Assembly: GCA_034440615.1 (NCBI GenBank) | Contig: JAOTOM010004837.1 | Coordinates: 1-64,000 of the forward strand | From: Ashinkailepas kermadecensis | Taxonomy: Eukaryota; Arthropoda; Thecostraca; Neolepadidae | DNA: 64,000 nucleotides | Reading direction: 5' to 3' | Shown: piece after piece, positions 22,757 to 33,326 of the stretch | Position numbering within the stretch: the stretch's first letter is position 1 | How the letters are laid out: each line of letters starts with the position of its first letter | The notes under the pieces: model-generated | The model's input: only the letters and a program-made list of their open reading frames with translations | What the model was told of the DNA's origin: nothing | The model's database searches: none | Program-made: the position numbers and the translations under genes

Positions 22757-22960
22757 CGTTCACCTACGCAACGTAAGCAGTCACGCCACAGGTGACGTCA
22801 TCCCATGAACATGAGCTGTAGCGTCACAGGCGTCGTTGACCTACGCAACATACGCGGTCACGTCACAGGTGACATTATCCTGTGACCACAAGCTGTAGCG
22901 TCATAGGTGTCGTTGACCTCCGCAACATACACCGTGACGATACAGGTGGCCTCCGTAAAC
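22757..22960. repeat. ~77-bp tandem repeat with a CRE-like site
   Basis: Two full copies and one partial copy of a unit starting CGTTGACCTACGCAACATAC, about 77 bp apart. The first copy contains TGACGTCA (about 22794-22801), a consensus cAMP-response element. The later copies have it mutated. Confidence 0.85.
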
Positions 22961-23189
22961 TTGCAGTATTCACTGGTTCCGTACTCATTCTCGCAGATGT
23001 GTCAAGTGACGATTAAGCAACCCGCAGAAACTGCCACGCTCAGAATTGAGCTGATCCAAAGACAGGGGCTGCCCGACGGAATCAAAGGTCAGAGCTTACA
23101 TCAAGCCACGTCAGGTGAGATGTGCTGTCGCCGGAGCTCTGACGGGAGATCAGATGCCACCGAGTCATTGGTCTGTTTAGCATGCTAAG

Positions 23190-26100
23190 CATTGTTCTGA
23201 TTGGCACACTTGTCATTAGTCTGGTTGACGCACAGTCATTGGTCCGGTTGACACACTATTAATTGGTCTGATTGGCACACTAGTCATTAGTCTGGTTGAC
23301 ACACAGCCATTAATCTGGTTAGCACACTAGTCATTGGTCTGGTTGACACACTATTCATTGGTCTGATTGGCACACTAGCCATTGGTCTGGTTGTCACACT
23401 AGTCTTTAGTCTGGTTGACACACAGTCATTGGTCTGGTTGGCACACTAGTCATTGGTCTGGTTGGCACACTAGTCATTAGTCTGGTTGGCACAGTCATTG
23501 GTCTGGTTGACACACTATTCATTGTTCTAATTGGCACACTAGTAATTGGTTTGGTTGTCACACTAGTCCTTAGTCTGGTTGACACACAGTCATTGGTCTG
23601 GTTGGCACACTAGTCATTAGTCTGGTTGGCACAGTCATTGGTCCGGTTGACAAACTATTCATTGGTCTGATTGGCACACCAGTAAATTTGTCTGGTTGTC
23701 ACACTAGTCATTAGTCTGGTTGACACACAGTCATTGGTCTGGTTGGCACACTAGTCATTAGTCTGGTTGGCACACTAGTCATTGGTCTGGTTGGCACGCT
23801 AGTCAATAGTCTGGTTGGCACACTAAGCATTGGTCTGGTTGGCACACAGTCATTGGGCACGGTGGCACACTAGTTATTGGTCTGGTTGTCACACTAGTCA
23901 TTAGTATGATTGGCACACTATGCATTAGTCTGGTTGACACACAGTCATTGGTCTGGTTGGCACATTAGTCATTGGTCTGGTTGGCACACTAGTCATTGGT
24001 CTGGTCGGCACACTAGTCATCGGTCTGGTTGACACACAGTCATTGGTCTAGTTGGCACACTAGTCATTAGTCTGGTTGACACACAGCCATTGGTCTGGTT
24101 GGCACACTAGTCATTAGTCTGGTTGGCACAGTGATTGGTCCGGTTGACGCACTATTCATTAGTCTGATTGGCACACTAGTCATTGGTCTGGTTGGCACAC
24201 TAGTCATTGGTCTGGTTGTCACACTAGTCATTAGTCTGGTTGGCACACAGTCATTGGTCTGGTCGGCACACTAGTTATTGGTCTGGTTGACACACAGTCA
24301 TTGATCTAGTTGGCACACTAGTCATTAGTCTGATTGGCACACTAGTCATTAGTCTGGTTGACACATAGTCATTCGTCTGGTTGGCACACTAGTCATTAGT
24401 CTGGTTGGCACAGTCATTGGTTCGGTTGACACACTAGTCATTGGTCTGGTTGGCACACTGGTCATTGGTCTGGTTGGCACACTAGTCATTGATCTGGTCG
24501 GCACACTAGCCATTAGACTTGTTGGTACAGTCATTGGTCCGGTTGACACACTATTCATTCGTCTGATTGGCACACTAGTCATTGGTCTGGTTGGCACACT
24601 AGTCATTGGTCTGGTCGGCACACTAGTCATTGATCTGGTTGGCACACTAGTCATTAGTCTGGTTGGCACACTAGTCATTAGTCTGGTTGGCACAGTCATT
24701 GGTTCGGTTGACACACTAGTCATTGGTCTGGTTGGCACACTGGTCATTGGTCTGGTTGGCACACTAGTCATTGATCTGGTCGGCACACTAGCCATTAGAC
24801 TTGTTGGTACAGTCATTGGTCCGGTTGACACACTATTCATTCGTCTGATTGGCACACTAGTCATTGGTCTGGTTGGCACACTAGTCATTGGTCTGGTCGG
24901 CACACTAGTCATTGATCTGGTTGGCACACTAGTCATTAGTCTGGTTGGCACACTAGTCATTGGTCTGGTTGGCACGCTAGTCAGTAGTCTGGTTGGCACA
25001 CTAATCATTGGTCTGGTTGGCACAAAGTCATTGGGCTCGGTGGCACACTAGTTGTTGGTCTGGTTGTCACACTAGTCATTAGTCTGATTGGCACACTATG
25101 CATTGGTCTGGGTGACACAGTCATTGGTCTGGTTGGCAGATTAGTCATTGGTCTGGTTGGCTCACTAGTCATTGGTCTGGTTGGCACAGTCATTGGTCCG
25201 GTTGACACACTATTCATTGGTCTGATTGGCACACTAGTCATTAGTCTGGTTGTCACACAGTCATTGGTCTGGTCGGCACACTAGTCATTGGTCTGGTTGA
25301 CACACAGTCATTGGTCTAGTTGGCACACTAGTCATTGGTCTGGTTGACACACAGTCATTGGTCTGGTTCGCACACTAGTCATTAGTCTGGTTGTCACACA
25401 GTCATTGGTCTGGTCGGCACACTAGTCATTGGTCTGGTTGACACACAGCCATTGGTCTAGTTGGCACACTAGTCATTAGTCTGGTTGGCACAGTCATTGG
25501 TCCGGTTGACACATTATGCATTGGTCTGATAGGCGCACTAGTCATTGGTCTGGTTGGAACACTAGTCATTGGTCTGGTTGGCACAGTAGTCATAAGTCTG
25601 GTTGGCACACAGTCGTTGGTCTGGTCGGCACGCTAGTCATTGATCTGGTTGCCACACTAGTCATTAGTCTGGTTGGCACACTAGTCATTGGTCTGGTTGG
25701 CACACTAGTTAATAGTCTGGTTGGCACACTAATCATTGGTCTGGTTGGCACACAGTCATTGGTCTCGGTGGCACACTAGTTATTGGTCTGGTTCGCACAC
25801 TAGTCATTGTTCTGGTTGGCATACAGCATTAGTCTGGTTGGCACACTAGTCATTAGTCTGGTTGGCACACAGTCATTGGTCTGGTTGGCACACTAGTCAT
25901 TGGTCTGGTTGGCACACTAGGCATTAGTCTGGTTGGCACACAGTCATTGGTCTGGTTGGCACACCAGTCATTGGTCCGGTTGACATGCTAGTCATTGGTC
26001 TGGTTGGCACACTAGTTAATAGTCTGGTTGGCACACTAATCATTGGTCTGGTTGGCACACAGTCATTGGTCTCGGTGGCACACTAGTTATTGGTCTGGTT

Positions 26101-26612
26101 CGCACACTAGTCATTGTTCTGGTTGGCATACAGCATTAGTCTGGTTGGCTCACTAGGCATTGGTCCGGTTGGCACACTAGTCATTGGTCTGGTTCGCACA
26201 CTAGTCATTAGTCTGGTTGGCGCACTAGACATTAGTCTGGCTGGCACACTAGTCATTGGTCTGGTTGGCACACTAGTCATTGGTCTGGTTGGCACACTAG
26301 TCATTGGTCTGGTTGGCACACTAGTCATTGGTCTGGTTGGCATGCTAGTCATTGGTCTGGTTGGCATGCAGTCATTGGTCTGGCTGGCACACTAGTCATT
26401 GGTCTGGTTGGCACACAGTCATTGGTCTGGTTGGCACACTAGTCATTGGTCTGGTTGGCACACTAGGCATTAGTCTGGTTGACACACAGTCATTGGTCTG
26501 GTTGGCACACTAGTCATTGGTCTGGTTGGCGCACTAGTCATTGGTCTGGCTGGCACACTAGTCATTGGTCTGGTTGACACACAGTCATTGGTCCGGTTGA
26601 CATGCTAGTCAT
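23190..26612. repeat. ~23-26-bp satellite, about 140 copies
   Basis: A 3.4-kb tandem array of a short unit, GGTCTGGTTGGCACACTAGT plus CATT. Length variants lack CTAGT (giving CACACAGTCATT) or read GACACA in place of GGCACA. Several longer blocks repeat: 24400-24620 is closely copied at 24690-24920, and 25690-25810 at 26000-26120. The frame is open on minus for up to 224 codons (MTSVPTRP-type units) but is broken by every length variant, so coding is unlikely. It lies in intron 1. Confidence 0.97.
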
Positions 26613-27029
26613 CGTTAGTTAGTTAGTTATTTGGGCTTTAGGGATGCTAGTCATCGTAAGTATATTAATAATCACAACATAGTTTTCGGCCACCTTCAAT
26701 AAGGTAACATGTCATGACCATATCTGACACAAAGATGTGACTACGTAGCATACAATTTGACAAGATTCTTCGGATTTCAAGACAGTGGACTTCAATTGCT
26801 CTTCTGTTGCAATGCTTAAAAAGCACAAAGAAATAATTCAATTATTGCAAAATAATTATACCGTCAATCAAACTGGCCTTCGATTATCACATCAATTATC
26901 ACATCCCCGTGCCCGATTTAACGAGGTTTTGGCTAACGTGTCAAACTGAACAGTCTATAGGAATCAACTATTTGGGTGTGGCTGCGGTGACTGGTTCTGA
27001 AGTTATGTACACAAATGCGAAGGAGGCTG
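26613..27029. other. Intronic, no gene recognised
   Basis: AT-rich unique-looking sequence between the satellite and the foldback element. A short GTTAGTTAGTTAG run occurs near 26617. Confidence 0.6.
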
Positions 27030-28120
27030 TAATTAAGGGGAGGGTCTATAATGCCCACTTTTTTTGCCCGATGGACGATCTCAGCAATTACAAAGTGAAT
27101 GGGATGAAAGGTGCAGTAATCGATGTCTTTTAATTAATGTAGTGGTTTTGACCTACAACCGTAATGAATATTTTCCTTCAAATGTCTTTAAATTGCCCCC
27201 AAATGGCGTTGTAACGCTGTAATCACTACAATAGAAAATGCCCAATGGACGATCTTAGTAACTACTACACCGATTTTCGTGAAAATGGCTCTAAAATAAA
27301 CTTCGACATCGATTTGGGGGTAGTTGAGTCATTGCCAACCGATATAAATAGGTAGAAAGCCACGGAATGAGGGATTTAAATTCGAGATTTGCCCGATGGA
27401 CGATCTACGAAAGTAATTTACAGAATTGCGCCAAACACACAATGGTCAATGTCTTTTCACCGTATTAGATCAGTTGAGACAGTTAAGGGAAAAATTAACA
27501 TATGAAATGTAGAAATGCATCATATCACAATTCAATTAGAGATGGGTTCAAGGTAGAGATGGGTCAACATAACAAAACCATCACCCACCTCTAATTGAAT
27601 TGCGATGTAACCCATCTCTAGTTGAATATGATGAATTTCTACATTTCATATGTTAATTTTTATCTTAACTGCCTCAACTGATCTAATACGCTGAAAAGAC
27701 ATTGATCAGTGTGTGTTTGGCGCAATTCTGTAAAATACTTTCGTAGATCGTCCATCGGGAAAATCTCGAATTTCAATCCCTCATTTCGTGCCTTTCTACC
27801 TACTTATATCGGTTGGCAAGGACTCAACTGGCCCCAAATCGATGTCGAAGTTTATTTTAGAGCCATTTTCACGAACATCGGTGTAGTAGTTACTGAGATC
27901 GTCCATCGGACATTTTCTATTGTTGTAATTACAGCGTTTCAACGCCATTTGGGGGAAATTTAAAGACATTTGAAGGAAAATATTCATTACGGTTGTAGGT
28001 TAAAACCACTACATTAATTAAAAGACATCGATTACTGTACCTTGCATCCCCATTCGCTTCGTAATTGCTGAGATCGTCCATCGGGCAAAAAGATGGCATT
28101 ATATATCCTCCCGTAATTAA
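27030..28120. mobile_element. Foldback element with ~0.53-kb inverted arms
   Basis: The left arm (about 27030-27555) and right arm (about 27590-28120) are reverse complements over their whole length with scattered differences and small indels, separated by a short centre rich in GAGATGGGT words. Each arm carries three copies of CCGATGGACGATCT-like sequence, in inverted orientation between arms, about 150-175 bp apart. Short frames across the copies translate as CPMDDLSNY on both strands, simply because the motif recurs. The outer ends are TAATTAAGGGGAGG on the left and a CCTCCCGTAATTA counterpart on the right. I found no transposase and no clear target duplication, so this may be a non-autonomous foldback transposon or an inverted duplication. 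Confidence 0.85.
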
Positions 28121-28497
28121 GCCACCGGTGGTCGTGGATTAAGGCGTCTTGACTAAAACCAGAATATGGACTAAAACTAGAATACTAAATATGTAAATTT
28201 ATCATGTTATCTGGCTTTACGGAGTTATCTTGGCTCGGGTGATTGATGATCATGATATGAAAATTGATATTTGGACTGCAACTTTTCGGTAATTTAAATA
28301 TCCAGTTACGTCTCATTGACATCGATCACCCAAATGTCAGAACATTGCAAACTTACTTGTCTTTCACGAGGAATACATCTTGGATATACTTCCGACCACT
28401 CCGATGGTTGATATCGCTATAGAAATCGAGATCAAGATGGAAATTGGATATCGAATTGAGACTCATTTCTGAAGCTCAACACACTGTCAATTCATAA
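28121..28497. other. Intronic, no gene recognised
   Basis: Unique-looking sequence with several GATATCGAT-type words. No domain or repeat was recognised. Confidence 0.5.
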
Positions 28498-29100
28498 ATG
28501 AGCGGGATCGGCCAAAGCACTACAAAACATCCAATGAACCATAAGGGAAACATTCACACAGTTCACTTATTTCCGAGGTTTAGTGACGCTGACGCCAGGA
28601 AAGCACAGGCGGCAGGTACAGAGGTCGAATACGCGCTTAGCAAGCTAATGCAAAAATCGTCGATCACATTCCTTGCCAAATCAGACGTCAAAGGATTTAA
28701 TTTTACTTAGAAACATCCGTAAAACCTCCCAAAATGTTGTAAAACATTCCGACAAATGTGAAATGCTACTACCTGAAGTTAACCATATTGAAGAAAAAAA
28801 CATCATTGATAACCTCTCCATATCAGGTCTCCTTCACCCAATGTCACGATTGGAAGAGGCACTCAAACGCTTCATGTCAATGACCATGATGGGTAAACTT
28901 CCTGAAAAATATGTTTGAACCATCAAACCCCATTCCTATCGAACAGCACACATATTTCGACTCCCCAAAACCGACAAGCCGGATATAACCGGCGTGTGAC
29001 AATCTTTCGGACAAACTGACTGGATTCATGGAAAACGCAATATCTCAATTGTTAGCTGTTGTGCATGCACACTTGAAAATGTCCTCAACTACCTGGGACG

Positions 29101-29298
29101 TTGGAAATGCCACCGGCGGCTATTACTTTCACAATGGATGTTTATAGCCTGTGTGGAAACATTGCCATCACAGAAACATCAGCCCGCATAGACCTCATTG
29201 TCAATGACATATACAAATATGAACATTTCTGGGATGTCGCTCGGCGACTTGGCGAGTCTACTAGCCCACTCCATAATGAGGAGATTGTCGCTCGGTGA
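29101..29298 (+). pseudogene. Penelope-like RT core fragment
   Basis: Encodes PPAAITFTMDVYSLCGNI, matching the RT motif A region (hydrophobic, then D-V-x-S-L-Y-x-N-I) in which the Asp is catalytic; the usual Tyr is Cys here. It continues as ITETSARIDLIVNDIYKY and then runs directly into the 51-bp minisatellite, so the RT palm is lost after this point. Confidence 0.62.
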
Positions 29299-29952
29299 CT
29301 TGGATAGTAGGCTGGTTCATTCCCTGATCAGGAGATTGTCGCTCGGTGACTTGGGGAGTCTGCTAGCCCACTGCCTAACGAGAAGATTGTCGCTCGGTGA
29401 CTTGGATAGTAGGCTAGTTCATTCCCTGATCAGGAAGTTGTCGCTCGGCGACTTGGGGAGTCCGCTAGCCCACTGCCTAATGAGGAGATTGTAGCTCGGT
29501 GACTTGGGGAGTCTGCTAGCCCACTGCCTAATGAGGAGATTGTCGCTCGGTGACTTGGGGAGTCTGCTAGCCCACTGCCTAACGAGAAGATGGTCGCTCG
29601 GTGACTTGGATAGTAGGCTAGTTCATTCCCTGATCAGGAAGTTGTCGCTCGGCGACTTGGGGAGTCCGCTAGCCCACTGCCTAATGAGGAGATTGTCGCT
29701 CGGTGACTTGGGGAGTCTGCTAGCCCACTGCCTAACGAGAAGATTGTCGCTCGGTGACTTGGATAATAGGCTAGTTCATTCCCTGATCAGGAAATTGTCG
29801 CTCGGCGACTTGGGGAGTCCGCTAGCCCACTACCTAATGAGGAGATTGTCGCTCGGTGACTTGGGGAGTATGCTAGCCCACTGCCTAACGATAAGATTGT
29901 CGCTCGGTGACTTGGGGAGTCTGCTAGCTCACTGCCTAACGAGAAGATTGCA
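29232..29952. repeat. 51-bp minisatellite inside the PLE remnant
   Basis: About 14 copies of a 51-bp unit of two types that interleave: A (GGAGTCTGCTAGCCCACTGC) and B (GATAGTAGGCTAGTTCATTC). Both begin CTCGGTGACTTGG. The length is a multiple of three, so the frame (SLGDLGSLLAHCL-type units) stays open for up to 155 codons. The order A-B-A-B-A-A-A-B-A-A-B-A-A-A suggests a higher-order duplication. Confidence 0.93.
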
Positions 29953-30331
29953 ATGGGTAGTTGCAATGTAGTTCCAACATCAGCGATAGTTTTCTTTTCA
30001 CGAAGCGCCGTTAGATCCCTGTTGCCAGCATCAGACAACGCCCAGGACATCACCTGCATGGGGGAAATGAACGACATGATAGGTATCTGGACGTGCCTCC
30101 CAAGGCTTTTAGCAACTGCTTTCGATGAAAAGACTCCTTCCACCGGGCATTGAAGTTGTCTATGGAAGGAATGGATACTTCAGCGACTCGACGAAACGCC
30201 TCTCTAGATAATCCGCTAACTGTACAGAAAGATGGAGAACTGACAACCGAACTGCATGCCACACATATGGCAGATACAGTGACCATTCACTACGAATCAG
30301 CTCATCCAAAGAAAACGAGAAAGTTGATATC

Positions 30332-30409
30332 GTGTGTAATAAAATATATATACACGACCTTCAATATACCAGGAGGTGCTGAGTTGACATCAAAAGTAAC
30401 GATAAGGGT
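30332..30409 (+). repeat. Left 78-bp inverted repeat of nested PLE
   Basis: Begins GTGTGTAATAAAATATATAT and ends GTAACGATAAGGGT. It is the exact reverse complement of 31271-31348. Confidence 0.95.
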
Positions 30410-30724
30410 TGTACTTTATTGCTCAACGTTTCGGCCAGGGGCCATCGTCAGGAGTGATATAAAAATGTCAAGTTTAACAATTGAAAAAAAAGCACGCGAG
30501 AAAAAAAGCGTGCAAAAGACACGTGGAATACAGAAAAGCCTCCTCAGTGGTGCAGACACTTAAAGAAACTCCAAACCAGAAACAAACTATGTCAAGATAC
30601 AATCCTCTGAGGAAGCCCGAGCCGATGGTCCATATACATATCGATACATACACTCACGCACACATATAGACATATATCCAATATAACGCGTAATACATAA
30701 AATATAATTTATGTTTAGGTAATT

Positions 30725-31249
30725 TTATGTGATATACCAAGACGTCGTTTGCGTGTTTAGTTGCGGCCGTAGATTACGTATGTGTAGAGATTCGAGGACC
30801 TTCAGATCAGCGTTGTCCCTGGCTGTTGCTAGAATTTCTACTTGGAAGTTTGTGTTAGTGTCGCTGTGTTCCATGTTAGAATGTTTGTCGATCATGTGTT
30901 CGCCTAAAGGTGTGTATGCTCTCCGAAGTCTGGCATCTCCCAAGTGCTCATTGTACCTATCCCTGATACTACGTTTGGTTTCACGGACATAAAATATTCC
31001 AAGACAGCGGTTGCACGTTATTTTATAAACTACGTTTTTTCGCGTGCATCTACCTTTGAGCCCGTTGATACAGGTGTGGCACGTTCTTCTACCAGCAGGG
31101 CATGGCGGCATTTCCAGGGCTGAGCGGACCAGGTAAGATTTCAGCGTAGGTCCGCTAGTCCAGGCTACCCTAACATGGTTTAGATGAGACGAACGGATGG
31201 CTGCGCTTACCTGTCGACATAGTTGGTCATCGACAAATGGAAGTCTCAT
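30725..31249 (-). CDS. GIY-YIG endonuclease part of a Penelope-like element
   Basis: About 174 codons, ending at a stop. After a short RT-thumb-like stretch comes a Cys cluster (PCPAGRRTCHTCINGLKGRC), then VVYKITCNRC and FYVRETKRSIRDRYNEHL. These correspond to the GIY and YIG strands and the conserved Arg helix of Penelope GIY-YIG nucleases. The GIY motif reads VVY and the YIG motif reads YVR, so the central Gly is lost and catalytic ability is doubtful. ESLHIRNLRPQLN at the end holds the conserved catalytic Glu region. The upstream RT is absent, which fits 5' truncation. The start Met is simply the first in the open frame and is probably not native. Confidence 0.85.
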   Translation of the reverse strand: MRLPFVDDQLCRQVSAAIRSSHLNHVRVAWTSGPTLKSYLVRSALEMPPCPAGRRTCHTCINGLKGRCTRKNVVYKITCNRCLGIFYVRETKRSIRDRYNEHLGDARLRRAYTPLGEHMIDKHSNMEHSDTNTNFQVEILATARDNADLKVLESLHIRNLRPQLNTQTTSWYIT

Positions 31250-31270
31250 GTAAACATAGTTGGGATTACT

Positions 31271-31348
31271 ACCCTTATCGTTACTTTTGATGTCAACTCA
31301 GCACCTCCTGGTATATTGAAGGTCGTGTATATATATTTTATTACACAC
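31271..31348 (-). repeat. Right 78-bp inverted repeat of nested PLE
   Basis: Begins ACCCTTATCGTTAC and ends ATTTTATTACACAC. It is the exact reverse complement of 30332-30409. Confidence 0.95.
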
Positions 31349-31586
31349 AATGTCTAAAACCCAGGAGCATCTAAGAGCCATTCTTCGTTATATTAAACGA
31401 GAAAGTTGATTCTCTATTTACAGCTCTTGAGAGCCGGGCGACTTTCCTCTGACAAGGCACCAGAGATCGGAGGACTGCGTAGAGTTGAGAAGCTGTTCGC
31501 CGAAAACGGTTGCCCACAGATAATTATTTCAAAGACCAGCTTAAGGGTACTAAGCAGACATGAGCAGCCTAGCGTTGGACGCTGGG

Positions 31587-31812
31587 CACGCCTGCCCCGC
31601 TGAAACGCCCGCCTGCCCCGCTGAAACGCCCGCCTGCCCCGCTGAAACGCACGCCTGCCCCGCTGAAACGCACGCCTGCCCCGCTGAAACGCACGCCTGC
31701 CCCGCTGAAACGCCCGCCTGCCCCGCTGAAACGCACGCCTGCCCCGCTGAAACGCACGCCTGCCCCGCTGAAACGCACGCCTGCCCCGCTGAAACGCACG
31801 CCTGCCCCGATG
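31587..31812. repeat. 21-bp minisatellite, about 11 copies
   Basis: Unit CCTGCCCCGCTGAAACGC plus ACG or CCG. The length is a multiple of three, so both strands are open (CPAETHA-type heptads on plus, GVRFSGA on minus). The array is nearly homogeneous except for the A/C variant. Confidence 0.95.
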
Positions 31813-31879
31813 AAAAAGCCTGCAGCTACTGGGCGGGTGGCGTACGGCGAAAATTCCACATTAAAAATGCAGTCTACAT

Positions 31880-31958
31880 GATAACGTAGCCGTAGCTAGC
31901 CAGACTGGCCACGCCCATACGGCCAATACACTGAGCTACATAGGCTGAGTGCCATCCG
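31880..31958 (-). repeat. Inverted single copy of the 80-bp repeat
   Basis: The reverse complement of this stretch (ACTCAGCCTATGTAGCTCAG ... GGCTAGCTACGGCTACG) matches the 80-bp tandem unit found at 32513-32880. The two lie in opposite orientation around the 51-bp array. Confidence 0.85.
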
Positions 31959-32125
31959 CCTAAAAATAAACCCTACGCACTGCATGGGACCGGCAGACAG
32001 GCGCCCTTCTACCTGGCTGTAAAGCCCAGTGCTGCACACAGCGTCACAATCTGGTGTTCCATGGCCAAAACCAAGATTGGGATATGATGAAAGCAGTTGC
32101 AGCAATGGCCAACATGCCAGGGAAA

Positions 32126-32513
32126 CTTGCCAACCACAGCGTCCGCACAACGTCGGTCAAACGGCAGACTTGATGGTGGGTGCCCCTCAGCGTCCGCACA
32201 ACGTCGGTCAAACGGCAGACTTGATGGTGGGTGCCCCTCAGCGTCCGCACAACGTCGGTCAAACGGCAGAATTGATGGTGGGTGCCCCTCAGCGTCCGCA
32301 CAACGTCGGTCAAACGGCAGACTTGATGGTGGGTGCCCCTCAGCCAAACTTGCCAACCACAGCGTCCGCACAACGTCGGTCAAACGGCAGACTTGATGGT
32401 GGGTGCCCCTCAGCGTCCGCACAACGTCGGTCAAACGGCAGACTTGATGGTGGGTGCCCCTCAGCGTCCGCACAACGTCGGTCAAACGGCAGAATTGATG
32501 GTGGGTGCCCCTC
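32126..32513. repeat. 51-bp minisatellite, 7 copies in two blocks
   Basis: Unit CAGCGTCCGCACAACGTCGG...GATGGTGGGTGCCCCT, 51 bp. The third unit of each block carries CAGAATT instead of CAGACTT, and each block is preceded by AAACTTGCCAACCAC (about 32126 and 32346), so a block of four units was duplicated as a whole. Confidence 0.95.
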
Positions 32514-32880
32514 AGCCTATGTAGCCCAGTATATTGGCCACAGGGCGTGGTCAGCCTGGCTAGCTACGGCTACCTGATGGTGGGTGCCCCTCAGCCTATG
32601 TAGCCCAGTATATTGGCCACAAGGCGGGGCCAGCCTGGCTAGCCACGGCTACCTGATGGTGGGTGCCCCTCAGCCTATGTAGCCCAGTGCATTGGCCACA
32701 AGGCGGGGCCAGCCTGACTAGCCACGGCTACTTGATGGTGGATGCCCCTCAGCCTATGTAGCTCAGTGTTTTGGCCACAGGGGCGTGGTCAGCCTGACTA
32801 GCCACGGCTACTTGATGATGGATGCCCCTCAGCCTATGCAGTTCAGTGTATTGTCCACAGTAGCGTGGTCAGCCTGACTA
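32513..32880. repeat. ~80-bp tandem repeat, about 4.5 copies
   Basis: Unit GCCCCTCAGCCTATGTAGCC...GGCTAGCCACGGCTACCTGATGGTGG, becoming more diverged rightwards. The GATGGTGGGTGCCCCTCAGC segment is shared with the 51-bp array, so the two arrays are related by recombination. Confidence 0.9.
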
Positions 32881-32956
32881 GACACTCTGAAGCCGACACT
32901 GAAGGGCATAAAATTGGCCCCATGAGCTACGATGGCTTAACAAGAACGCTAGATCC

Positions 32957-33326
32957 CTCTAACCCAGTGGTTCTCAAACTTTTTGATGTGGCGACCCCTG
33001 TGTCGCGCCGCGATCGTCGCGCCGGACCGTCGCGCCGGACCGTCGCGCCGGAGCGTCGCGCCGCGACCCCACGTTCGGTATTTTTTATTATAGTGTTCTG
33101 TATTTTGTTACTTGCGAAGCATCACTCATAAATTTACAGGTAGTGCATGAATTTATGGCGACAGCGCCATAAATTCATGCGGTATCAACAACAGCGCGGC
33201 GTTATCAGAGCGCAACGGACCAGATGTGTCGGGTCAATTCACAGTCGATGATTGCGACCCCACCAGAAGGGCCCCGCGACCCCAGCTGGGGTCGCGACCC
33301 CTAGTTTGAGAACCACTGCTCTAACC
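32957..33326. mobile_element. Non-autonomous hAT element (354 bp) with 8-bp TSD
   Basis: The element at 32965-33318 has perfect 16-bp terminal inverted repeats CAGTGGTTCTCAAACT and is flanked by perfect 8-bp duplications CTCTAACC (32957-32964 and 33319-33326). This end sequence and TSD length are hallmarks of the hAT superfamily. Inside are four GTCGCGCCGGA-type 13-bp repeats and a perfect 16-bp stem with a 4-nt loop (33145-33180) around CGACAGCG. There is no transposase, so it depends on a helper. The intact ends and TSD suggest a relatively recent insertion in intron 1. Confidence 0.95.

Larger units (their letters stand above)
30332..31348 (-). mobile_element. Penelope-like element with 78-bp inverted ends, nested
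   Basis: Short Penelope-like insertion read right to left. It is bounded by perfect 78-bp inverted repeats (30332-30409 and 31271-31348) and keeps only the C-terminal GIY-YIG endonuclease coding region. The direct repeat AAACGAGAAAGTTGAT flanks it (30313-30328 and 31395-31410), consistent with a 16-bp target duplication. The right copy lies 46 bp beyond the inverted repeat, which leaves a short extra tail. The target is the RT of an older Penelope-like element, whose frame continues cleanly from the left copy into the right flank. On minus, CTGACGA-stem-CGAAACG at about 30428-30452 resembles a hammerhead ribozyme core, a feature reported for Penelope-like elements. Confidence 0.85.
28498..31560 (+). 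mobile_element. Decayed Penelope-like element, interrupted
   Basis: Pieces of a plus-strand Penelope-like reverse transcriptase are scattered through the interval. An N-terminal helical region lies near 28680-28917, a YRTAHIFRLPKTDKPD-type stretch near 28930-28985, and the RT core FTMDVYSLCGNIAITE at about 29125. The later part is GELTTELHATHMADTVTIHY...HPKKTRKLI near 30230-30329. It resumes after the nested insertion as LYLQLLRAGRLSSDKAPEIG and ...ENGCPQ near 31410-31520. Frameshifts, stops, a 0.7-kb minisatellite (29232-29950) and a 1.07-kb insertion break it. Assignment rests on similarity to Penelope/Neptune RTs as I know them; a profile search was not possible. It is not expected to be functional. 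Confidence 0.65.

Noticed and set aside
24349..25256. Repeat protein of MTSVPTRP units on minus
   Set aside because: Length variants of the satellite unit break the frame repeatedly, and the units show no constraint.
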